DNA of 23,220 bases, taken from Gammaproteobacteria bacterium. Lineage in GTDB: Bacteria > Pseudomonadota > Gammaproteobacteria > Pseudomonadales > Halieaceae. Both the position numbers and the translations under genes were made by a program. Position 1 is the stretch's first letter; the number at the start of each line of letters is the position of its first letter. Below the pieces are notes generated by a model that worked only from the letters and a program-made list of their open reading frames with translations, did no database searches and was not told the DNA's origin. The stretch is from NCBI GenBank assembly GCA_002748505.1, contig PDSN01000046.1, positions 1 through 23,220 on the forward strand, given 5' to 3'. Shown here piece after piece: positions 7,167 through 13,611 of this stretch.

Positions 7167-8648
7167 ATGGGGCTAGAAATCGACCACGGTAATTTTTTCT
7201 CTTTGCGGGATTACCAGTTGTTTATTCAGCGTCTCGACGCTTCTTTGGAAGTGTTGGAGGAGTTGTTCAGTCGCCCGGGTTTTGGTGAAGGGCCTTTATC
7301 CTATGGTGCCGAGCTGGAGCTTTATCTGGTTGATGATGAGGGTTGTGTTGCGCCGGTTAACGAAGAGGTGCTTGAGGCTGCAGATGACCCGCTGCTGACA
7401 CTGGAGCTTAACCGCTACAACCTGGAATACAACCTCAAGCCCTACCAGATGGCAGAGCGCGCTTTCTATCGATCACAGTGCGATATCGAACAGGCGCTGC
7501 AACGCCTGGATGAGGTCGCCCATAATTTTGGCGCGAGTGTCGTGCCCATAGGTATTTTACCGACTCTGCGCGCCTGCGATTTCGCCAATGATTGCATCAC
7601 GGACAAGCGTCGTTATCACGCCCTGGTGGCTCAGTTGTGCAAGCGCCGGGGAGAGCAATTTCAGATCGATATTGACGGTGAAGAACCGCTCAGTTTTTGT
7701 ATGGATAGCATACTCCTGGAGGGCGCCAGTACGTCGTTTCAGGCGCACTACCGCGTGCCGCCTTCCCAGTTTGTCGATACCTACAATGCGATCCAGTTGG
7801 CCACGCCATTGGCGCTGGCGCTGGGTGCAAACAGCCCTTGTTTGCTGGGGCATAGTTTGTGGGCGGAGACGCGCATCCCGCTATTCAAGCAGTCCATCGA
7901 TATGCGTGTTACCGACCGCTATCAATGGTCCGAGCCCGCGCGCGTGCACTTTGGCAGCGGCTGGATGCGCTCGGCAGTGGATGCTTTTCGCGAGCTGGTA
8001 CGCCTGTACGAACCAATCTTGCCGGTGTGCAGTAAGCACTGTCCTGCGCAGCAGCTAGCCAATGGCGAAATGCCGGAACTGGATGAGTTTCGCCTGCATC
8101 AAAGCACCGTCTGGCTGTGGAATCGTCCTATTTACGACCCCGCCGCCGGTGGTATGTTGCGGATTGAAATGCGAGCCCTGCCTGCGGGGCCAACCGCTGT
8201 GGATATGCTCGCCAATAGTGCATTTTTGATTGGCCTGGCCGAAGGATTAAAAGAAAACATCAATGCGCTATTGCCCGCCTTGCCGTTTAGAATGGCTGAG
8301 TACAATTTTCATCGCGCCGCCCAGCACGGTTTGAATGCACGCATTGTCTGGCCACAGGCCAGGCAATTGCGCTGTAGAGAGCAGCCGGTGTGTGCCGTGA
8401 TCGAGCGCGCCCTGCCGTTGGCGGCAGAGGGTCTGGCCGGCATTGGTGTTGGGCGAGAGGACATTGATTTGTATCTGGGCGTTATTGAGAATCGCCTTCG
8501 CGCCAAGCAAACCGGCGCAAGTTGGCAGTTGGCGATGTTGCAGAAACTCTATCGCAGCCATAGCCGCGAGGTCGCCCAGAAAAAAATGTTGGAGATTTAT
8601 ATGCAAAACAGCAAGAGTCATCGACCCGTTGCAGAGTGGGCGGTGTGA
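7167..8648 (+). CDS. GCS2-family glutamate-cysteine ligase-like carboxylate-amine ligase
   Basis: This 493-aa protein resembles the plant-type/YbdK glutamate-cysteine ligase superfamily, which forms amide bonds to a carboxylate, usually of glutamate, with ATP. Visible support: the nucleotide/metal motif YGAELELYLVDDEG with Glu49 and Glu51; LELNRYNLEYNL; a central block starting GASTSFQAHYRVPPSQF that sits where the substrate site lies; ANSPCLLG; and RIEMRALPAGPTAVDM near residue 338. The start at 7167 is fixed by AAGGGAG (7155-7161); the open frame runs further upstream only as antisense of the patatin gene. The stop overlaps the next gene's GTG by four bases (GTGA), so the two are translationally coupled. 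Glutathione synthesis is possible. The pairing with a deacylase argues for another gamma-glutamyl or acyl-amino-acid product. The substrate is unknown. Confidence 0.8.
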   Translation: MGLEIDHGNFFSLRDYQLFIQRLDASLEVLEELFSRPGFGEGPLSYGAELELYLVDDEGCVAPVNEEVLEAADDPLLTLELNRYNLEYNLKPYQMAERAFYRSQCDIEQALQRLDEVAHNFGASVVPIGILPTLRACDFANDCITDKRRYHALVAQLCKRRGEQFQIDIDGEEPLSFCMDSILLEGASTSFQAHYRVPPSQFVDTYNAIQLATPLALALGANSPCLLGHSLWAETRIPLFKQSIDMRVTDRYQWSEPARVHFGSGWMRSAVDAFRELVRLYEPILPVCSKHCPAQQLANGEMPELDEFRLHQSTVWLWNRPIYDPAAGGMLRIEMRALPAGPTAVDMLANSAFLIGLAEGLKENINALLPALPFRMAEYNFHRAAQHGLNARIVWPQARQLRCREQPVCAVIERALPLAAEGLAGIGVGREDIDLYLGVIENRLRAKQTGASWQLAMLQKLYRSHSREVAQKKMLEIYMQNSKSHRPVAEWAV

Positions 8649-9679
8649 CGCGGATTCATTGGGTCGAAAATCCTCCTGCGGCGTTTTCTGAAGGTCATGC
8701 GGAGGCATTTTTAGAGCGCCTCGGGCAGCCTACTGGTATTGTTTTGTCAGGGCGTGACAACAGCCGTTGCCGCGCCTTGGTGACCCTTTCCCACGGCAAC
8801 GAGCCCAGCGGGTTTTTCGCTGTACAGCACTATTTGCAATCGGGGCAGGTTCCGGCGGTCAAAACGGTAATCGTGTTACCATCGGTGCATGCGGCGCTAT
8901 TAAAACCGCGTTTTTCCCACCGTATGGCGGATGGCGCAAGAGACCTTAACCGCTGTTTTAAGCCGCCGTTTGCAGGTGAGCAAGGTGCGCTCGCCAAAGC
9001 GATTTTAGAAGATTTACAAGCACACAAACCCGAGGCGGTGGTGGATATGCACAACACCTCCGGTTCGGGGCCTGGTTTTGGTGTTGTCACCCACATGGAT
9101 TGGCGGCACGATGCACTGGTGAGTTTATTTGTGCAGCGCATGATTGTCACCAAACTGACCTTGGGGTCATTGATGGAAGTGAGTGAGACCCTGTTTCCCA
9201 CGGTGACGATTGAAACCGGCGGCCGCTTGGATGACGATGCTCACGAACTGGCCTACGAAGGTTTGTGTCGTTACTTCAATGATGACGAGGTGTTGATTCC
9301 CCATGCAGCCGATTGGGATTTAGACCGCCTGCTCGATCCGGTGCGCCTGGAGTTACGTCCCGACGCGGTCTTGTGTTACGCCGATACGGCGCAGCCCCAT
9401 GCCCATATCACCTTGCACCCGGAAGTGGAACGCTACAATTTTGGCGCCGTTAAAGCGGGTACCGAACTGGGCTGGGTGACAGCGCCAGTCGCTACCTTGT
9501 TTACCGCGCTGGACAAAAACGGTAACTGTGCGCTGGATAAAATTCTCGCTACCAGTGGCAACACCTTAAAGATTGCCAGCGACCTCAGGTTGTTTATGTT
9601 TACCAACAACGCGGCGATTGCAAAAAGTGACTGCTTGTTTTACGCGGTGCACGACGATGGCAAAAGCATCAGCGCTTGA
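8645..9679 (+). CDS. succinylglutamate desuccinylase/aspartoacylase family zinc hydrolase
   Basis: This 344-aa enzyme is an M14-type zinc amidohydrolase of the AstE/AspA group, which removes acyl groups from N-acyl amino acids. Zinc ligands are visible as SHGNEPSG (His50, Glu53) and DMHNTSG (His136). Substrate-binding DLNRCF (Asp100, Arg103) and the catalytic Glu190 in TIETGG are also present. A C-terminal beta domain follows. I place the start at GTG 8645, overlapping the upstream stop as GTGA; an in-frame GTG at 8636 is the alternative. No other arginine-catabolism (ast) genes surround it, so it is unlikely to be AstE itself. Coupling to the ligase suggests a dedicated make-and-break or maturation step for one metabolite. 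The actual substrate cannot be read from sequence. Confidence 0.85.
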   Translation: MTRIHWVENPPAAFSEGHAEAFLERLGQPTGIVLSGRDNSRCRALVTLSHGNEPSGFFAVQHYLQSGQVPAVKTVIVLPSVHAALLKPRFSHRMADGARDLNRCFKPPFAGEQGALAKAILEDLQAHKPEAVVDMHNTSGSGPGFGVVTHMDWRHDALVSLFVQRMIVTKLTLGSLMEVSETLFPTVTIETGGRLDDDAHELAYEGLCRYFNDDEVLIPHAADWDLDRLLDPVRLELRPDAVLCYADTAQPHAHITLHPEVERYNFGAVKAGTELGWVTAPVATLFTALDKNGNCALDKILATSGNTLKIASDLRLFMFTNNAAIAKSDCLFYAVHDDGKSISA

Positions 9680-9696
9680 TGGTATCTACGACATGA

Positions 9697-9718
9697 GTTG
9701 TTGATATTATTCAACAAC
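9697..9718. repeat. perfect 8-bp inverted repeat in convergent gap
   Basis: GTTGTTGA (9697-9704) and TCAACAAC (9711-9718) flank TATTAT. It lies between the convergent deacylase (stop 9679) and the XRE-type gene (stop 9754). There is no GC-rich stem or T-tract, so a terminator role is doubtful. A binding site for the neighbouring XRE regulator is one alternative. Confidence 0.45.
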
Positions 9719-9753
9719 ATAAGAACCATCACCATGCTGATGATATATCCTGG

Positions 9754-10122
9754 CTAACAGCTCGCCAGCGCTTCCGCAACGCTCAGCAAGGCCCTGTCTT
9801 GTTGGCAGTTTTCCAATTTGGATTGATCGTCCACCGCCTGCACCAGGGCGAGTCTGCTGCTGGGTACTGCACCTCGCGCCTGGGATAAATCCCAGCGCAG
9901 TTGCGCCAGCAACCAAAACTCAGCGCAGTAGCGCTTTTGCGTCAAGCGCTCAAGCAGTAAAGCCATCTTGGGGGTGATGCCCCGGCGCGCCTTGATGAGT
10001 TCGTTGATCGGCTGCGGTTGGTTAAAACCGAGATAACGAGCCAGCGCAGCCTGAGAGAGCCCGGTGGGCTCAACGACCAGGGTGCGCAGCAATTCGCCGG
10101 GGTGTTTTACGTTCTCATTCAT
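9754..10122 (-). CDS. HigA-like XRE-family transcriptional regulator
   Basis: This 122-aa DNA-binding protein opens with HPGELLRTLVVEPTGLSQ, the hallmark of HigA/VapI-type antitoxins. A helix-turn-helix follows at about residues 22-50 (SQAALARYLGF, then INELIKARRGIT), and the family's EFWLLAQLRWDL segment is at about 69-80. A tail of about 40 residues past the usual HigA end has no recognised motif. It is the last gene of an nfeD-qmcA operon, and its ATG overlaps the slipin stop as ATGA. No HigB toxin-like gene lies beside it, and the next gene downstream is convergent and unrelated. It therefore looks like an orphan antitoxin-type repressor, perhaps controlling its own operon. Confidence 0.85.
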   Translation of the reverse strand: MNENVKHPGELLRTLVVEPTGLSQAALARYLGFNQPQPINELIKARRGITPKMALLLERLTQKRYCAEFWLLAQLRWDLSQARGAVPSSRLALVQAVDDQSKLENCQQDRALLSVAEALASC

Positions 10123-11111
10123 GATGATGCGGGTTTGTTACCGGTTTCGCTTTGTAATAGGTGTTTGTAGCCACCGATATAGCCGGCAAGGTCAGTGCCA
10201 GAGTGGGGCATCCATACCACGTTTTGATTGTTTGTCATGGCGTCCAGGGTTTCCATGTAGCGCATACCAATCAAGTAGTCTGCGGCATTGTCTCCCAGAG
10301 CTTCGCGGACTCGTTCCACTTTGGCTTTTTCCGCCGCAGCGAGGCGGATAATCGCCTGTGCCTGGCCGTCGGCTTCCTTGATGGTCGCTTCGCGCTCACC
10401 TTCTGCCTGGGCAATACGGGCATCGCGTTCACCTTCGGCGCGCAGAACCTCTGCCTTTTTGAAACCTTCCGCTTCGGTTACGTGGGCGCGGCGTTCGCGC
10501 TCTGCTTTCATTTGCTGCTCCATCGCCGCTTGTACATCCTGTGGCGGGGTGATGTCTTGTACCTCGACGCGATTGACCTTGACGCCCCAGGCCTGCGCGG
10601 CGTTGTCGATGGTTTCCACCAGGCTGGCGTTAATCGTCTCCCGGGAGGTCAGGGTGTCGTCCAAATCCATTTCGCCAATCACGTTACGCAGGGTCGTCTG
10701 GGTCAGTGTTTCCAGCGCGATAGGCAGGTTAGATATTTCATAGACAGCGCTGCGGGGGTTAGTAATTTGAAAGTACACCACTGCATCAACTCGAATGCCC
10801 ACGTTGTCGCGCGTAATCACAGATTGGCTGGGGAAATCATAGACTTGCTCACGCAAATCGAGATTAGTGATGTTCGATACCTCATAGTATTTATCGCCGT
10901 CTTCTTTAACGGTGCTGCGCCAGGGAATGGAGCGGGGCTTGTCGATGACGGGGATAATAATATTAAGTCCGGGGTCGAGCTGGGTACGAAATTTACCCAG
11001 ACGCTCAATCATCATCGCCGACTGCTCGGGAACGATACGAATACCTTTGACCAGTAAAGACATAACAAAGATGGCAATAAAGGCCGCGACAACTAAAAAG
11101 GGAGAAACCAT
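10119..11111 (-). CDS. qmcA: SPFH/band 7 slipin, QmcA-like
   Basis: This 330-aa membrane scaffold protein has one N-terminal membrane segment (residues about 4-20), then an SPFH/band 7 domain to about residue 190 (GIRIVPEQSAMMIERLGKF, DVQAAMEQQMKAERERRAH). A long Ala/Glu/Arg coiled coil at about 205-265 carries repeated EAEG/AEGERDA-type units. The C-terminal segment ends SGTDLAGYIGGYKHL. Length and order match E. coli QmcA and other slipins, which oligomerise in functional membrane microdomains. It lies 24 bp after an NfeD-type gene, the standard partner arrangement. AGGAG just upstream supports the ATG. Confidence 0.92.
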   Translation of the reverse strand: MVSPFLVVAAFIAIFVMSLLVKGIRIVPEQSAMMIERLGKFRTQLDPGLNIIIPVIDKPRSIPWRSTVKEDGDKYYEVSNITNLDLREQVYDFPSQSVITRDNVGIRVDAVVYFQITNPRSAVYEISNLPIALETLTQTTLRNVIGEMDLDDTLTSRETINASLVETIDNAAQAWGVKVNRVEVQDITPPQDVQAAMEQQMKAERERRAHVTEAEGFKKAEVLRAEGERDARIAQAEGEREATIKEADGQAQAIIRLAAAEKAKVERVREALGDNAADYLIGMRYMETLDAMTNNQNVVWMPHSGTDLAGYIGGYKHLLQSETGNKPASS

Positions 11112-11135
11112 GGTAAAACTCCTGTTGATTGAAAT

Positions 11136-11576
11136 TTAAGTAATACGTTCGACAACTAAGGTGGTGGCGTCCACCGCGATAATGCGTGCCTTGTCGCCTT
11201 CAGTCAGGGTGTCATCGGAGCGGACACTCCAGCGGGTGTCGCGAAATACAGCCTGTAAGCCGCCGCCCACATCGGGGCTATCGACCACGGTAACCTCCTG
11301 GCCGAGCATGGCTTGTACGCCAAAAGGCGAGGGCTCTGCGTTCATAAAGGTGCGCAAGGCAAGCGGGCGAATGGCAAAGAAAAAAACCAGCGAGGCGGCG
11401 CAGAATGCCGCAATGGCCCAGCCTGTATCCGTTGTTATCCACTGTGCGAGCCCCGCGATAACGGCCGCAAAACCAAAGCCCGCCAGCACAAAGCCGGCCA
11501 CAAAAATCTCCGCTGTCATCAGTAACGCCGCGGCAATCAGCCACCAGTACCAAGGGATTAAAACTACTTCAGTCAT
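11136..11576 (-). CDS. NfeD-like membrane protein (short form)
   Basis: This 146-aa protein has hydrophobic segments at about residues 8-48 and 53-72, followed by a small soluble C-terminal beta domain (about 83-146). The features GQEVTVVDSP, GGLQAVFRDTRWSVRSD and EGDKARIIAVDATTLVVE are typical of the NfeD OB-fold. It is the short form, without the ClpP-like protease domain, as in E. coli YbbK-type partners of slipins. I chose the start at 11576 (AAGGA upstream). The frame remains open to 11654 but those added residues look non-coding. It is the first gene of the nfeD-slipin-HigA-like operon and is expected to support slipin microdomains. Confidence 0.87.
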   Translation of the reverse strand: MTEVVLIPWYWWLIAAALLMTAEIFVAGFVLAGFGFAAVIAGLAQWITTDTGWAIAAFCAASLVFFFAIRPLALRTFMNAEPSPFGVQAMLGQEVTVVDSPDVGGGLQAVFRDTRWSVRSDDTLTEGDKARIIAVDATTLVVERIT

Positions 11577-11666
11577 TTGTTTTTCCTTGTCGTTTCGATG
11601 GTATTCAACACATCGCAAGTCGCCGCTACCCATGCACAAATAAACTATGCGCACATTCTCGGTGCA

Positions 11667-11696
11667 TAAATACCGTGTACATATGATGTATGTTAA
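11667..11696 (-). promoter_or_regulatory. candidate promoter for nfeD operon
   Basis: On the minus strand TTAACA (11696-11691) is followed after 18 bases by TATTTA (11672-11667), about 90 bases before the nfeD start. The -10 match is moderate. Confidence 0.3.
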
Positions 11697-11809
11697 CTAT
11701 AGCAGAGAAAAAAGGAGAGGTAAAAGGTGGTTCAGCCGGGATATTTCGTCAACAAACGGTATTTTGTCTGTAAATTATTGATATTATTGAGTAATACAAG
11801 GCTGCTGGC

Positions 11810-12253
11810 TCAGTAAGGTAGTACACTGTTGATATGTTCCTGACCAAAGCCACGGTACTGGAAAAAACGCAGGCGTTTGGCGCGGTCTTTTGGGTCTTTG
11901 GGGTAGTCACTGCCAAATTTGCGGGCGTTGAGGGTTTGGATAAGGGCGAACCAGTCGGTATCGGCCTGTTCGAGGCTTCGCTCGATCAGCGCAGGGGACA
12001 CGCCGCGCTGTCGCATTTCGGCGCGGATACGCACCGGGCCGCGCAATTTGGCCACTTGAGCGCGCACAAAAACCTCGGCGAAACGCGCGTCACTTTGCCA
12101 GCCTTCCTCTGCCAGTCGCTGTAGTTGTTGCTCGATCAGATCCGGGGCATCAAACCTTTTCGACAGGCGCCTGTTAAGCTCGAACAGGCTGTAGTCGCGC
12201 CGCGCCAGCAAATTGATGGCGGCGGCGCGAATCTCGCTGGCTTGCTCGCACAT
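11810..12253 (-). CDS. recX: RecX, regulator of RecA
   Basis: This 147-aa protein inhibits and modulates RecA filament growth by binding in the filament groove. Visible family features are RAAAINLLARRDYSLFELNRRL near the N-terminus, LAEEGWQSDARFAEVFVRAQVAKLRGP, the RIRAEMRQRGVSP block, and FFQYRGFGQEHI near the end. These form the three tandem three-helix repeats of RecX. Its ATG overlaps the recA stop by one base (TGATG), so it is co-transcribed and translationally coupled, placing it under the same LexA control. Length is typical. Confidence 0.95.
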   Translation of the reverse strand: MCEQASEIRAAAINLLARRDYSLFELNRRLSKRFDAPDLIEQQLQRLAEEGWQSDARFAEVFVRAQVAKLRGPVRIRAEMRQRGVSPALIERSLEQADTDWFALIQTLNARKFGSDYPKDPKDRAKRLRFFQYRGFGQEHINSVLPY

Positions 12254-13296
12254 CAGGCGTTTGGATCACCTTCGCTGCTGTGTTCCGCATCTCCTGCGGG
12301 TGCTTCTAGCTCGGGCAGCAGTTGAGCGCGAATAGCCGTTTCCACTTCTGTGGCGATGTCCGGGTTTTCCTCGAGAAACCTGGCGGCATTAGCTTTGCCC
12401 TGGCCGATTTTGTCTCCCTGGTAGCTGTACCATGCGCCTGCTTTGTCGATCAGGCCCTGCTTGACCCCCAGCTCAATGACTTCGCCGAGACGATCTATGC
12501 CTTTGCCGTAGCGAATGACGAATTCGGCCTGTTTGAATGGCGGGGCGACCTTGTTTTTCACCACCTTGACGCGCGTCTCGTTGCCGACGACTTCATCCCC
12601 TTCCTTCACCGCGCCGATGCGGCGGATATCAAGGCGCACGCTGGAGTAAAATTTCAAGGCATTGCCACCGGTGGTGGTTTCCGGGTTGCCAAACATGACG
12701 CCAATTTTCATGCGAATCTGGTTGATAAACACCACCAGGCAGTTGGCGTTTTTGATGTTGCCGGTGAGTTTGCGCATGCTTTGGCTCAGCAAACGCGCCT
12801 GCAGACCGACGTGGGAGTCGCCCATGTCGCCCTCGATTTCCGCTTTGGGCACCAGTGCGGCAACGGAGTCAACCACGACTACATCCACGGCTCCTGAGCG
12901 CACCAGCATGTCGACGATTTCCAGTGCCTGCTCGCCGGTGTCGGGCTGGGAGACAATCAGTTCGTCAATGTTGACGCCCAGTTTTTCCGCATAGATGGGA
13001 TCAAGCGCGTGTTCGGCATCGACAAAAGCGCAGGTTTTACCTTGTTTTTGCGCCTCGGCAATCACCGTGAGGGTCAGCGTGGTTTTGCCGGATGCCTCGG
13101 GGCCGTAGATTTCGCAGATGCGTCCGTAGGGCAAGCCGCCCACGCCCAGGGCGATGTCCAGCGCGAGGCTGCCCGTGCTCACGGTGTCGACGCGCATCTG
13201 GGTGCCTTCACCCAGGCGCATAACGGCGCCTTTACCGAATTGGCGCTCAATCTGAGCCATGGCCGCTGCCAGTGCTTTCTCTTTGTTGCCGCTCAT
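12253..13296 (-). CDS. recA: RecA recombinase
   Basis: This 347-aa RecA is complete. It has the Walker A motif GPEASGKTT (residues 65-73), VVVVDSVAALVPKAE as Walker B with the following loop, the L2 region around GVMFGNPETTTGGNALKFYSSVRLDIRR, and an acidic C-terminal tail. It forms filaments on single-stranded DNA for strand exchange and stimulates LexA self-cleavage in the SOS response. The regulatory region has a near-consensus LexA box overlapping the promoter, about 100 bases upstream of the ATG. recX follows immediately. The gene is transcribed away from the unusual regulator gene that starts at 13612. Confidence 0.98.
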   Translation of the reverse strand: MSGNKEKALAAAMAQIERQFGKGAVMRLGEGTQMRVDTVSTGSLALDIALGVGGLPYGRICEIYGPEASGKTTLTLTVIAEAQKQGKTCAFVDAEHALDPIYAEKLGVNIDELIVSQPDTGEQALEIVDMLVRSGAVDVVVVDSVAALVPKAEIEGDMGDSHVGLQARLLSQSMRKLTGNIKNANCLVVFINQIRMKIGVMFGNPETTTGGNALKFYSSVRLDIRRIGAVKEGDEVVGNETRVKVVKNKVAPPFKQAEFVIRYGKGIDRLGEVIELGVKQGLIDKAGAWYSYQGDKIGQGKANAARFLEENPDIATEVETAIRAQLLPELEAPAGDAEHSSEGDPNA

Positions 13297-13393
13297 AGTA
13301 CGTTCCTCGTGGTCAATCGATTTGGGCTGTTGGTTTGGATTATGGCGTGTGTTTTACCGCGGATAATGACGCCAACATGCCCTTGCTTACAGA

Positions 13394-13413
13394 TACTGTA
13401 TATATGATCAGTA
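13394..13413 (-). promoter_or_regulatory. LexA (SOS) box of recA
   Basis: TACTGTATATATGATCAGTA contains CTG-N10-CAG (13396-13411) with the AT-rich centre and flanking TA of the gammaproteobacterial LexA consensus. It overlaps the spacer and -10 of the recA promoter, so repression is direct. Confidence 0.92.
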
Positions 13414-13425
13414 TATCGACTGCAA
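13397..13425 (-). promoter_or_regulatory. recA sigma-70 promoter
   Basis: On the minus strand TTGCAG (13425-13420), a 17-base spacer and TATACA (13402-13397) form a good sigma-70 promoter, overlapped by the LexA box. The start codon is at 13296, giving a 5'-UTR of about 95 bases. Confidence 0.75.
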
Positions 13426-13503
13426 AATGCAAGCTTTTCGTTCCATTATTTTTGTCCAGAGACGAAATCTTTTCAAAACGCCGCGCCACAGGGCATCGCG
13501 ATT

Positions 13504-13512
13504 TGCTATGAT
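13504..13512 (+). promoter_or_regulatory. candidate extended -10 promoter for the 829-aa regulator
   Basis: TGCTATGAT is a TG-n-TATGAT extended -10 about 100 bases before the ATG at 13612. No clear -35 is seen. The rest of the 315-bp recA-regulator gap holds the recA promoter and LexA box and no gene. Confidence 0.4.
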
Positions 13513-13611
13513 TGCCAGGCCTAAAATGAAGTTGAGTCTCATGTTGTTAATAATGATAGATATCTTGGTGGCGTTGCCGCGGCCTGCGCGCAACACAGGC
13601 AGAGGGTGCCA

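Noticed and set aside
8645..9679. AstE of the arginine succinyltransferase pathway
   Set aside because: No astA, astB, astC or astD is nearby, and the gene is coupled to a GCS2-type ligase.
9754..10122. A HigBA toxin-antitoxin locus
   Set aside because: No HigB-like or other small toxin ORF lies on either side; the neighbours are a slipin gene and a convergent deacylase.
10161..11057. 298-codon plus-strand frame opposite the slipin gene
   Set aside because: It is a shadow of the slipin coding sequence, with Phe/His/Val-rich composition and no family features.
12322..12897. 191-codon plus-strand frame opposite recA
   Set aside because: It is a codon-bias shadow of recA and lacks a ribosome binding site and family similarity.
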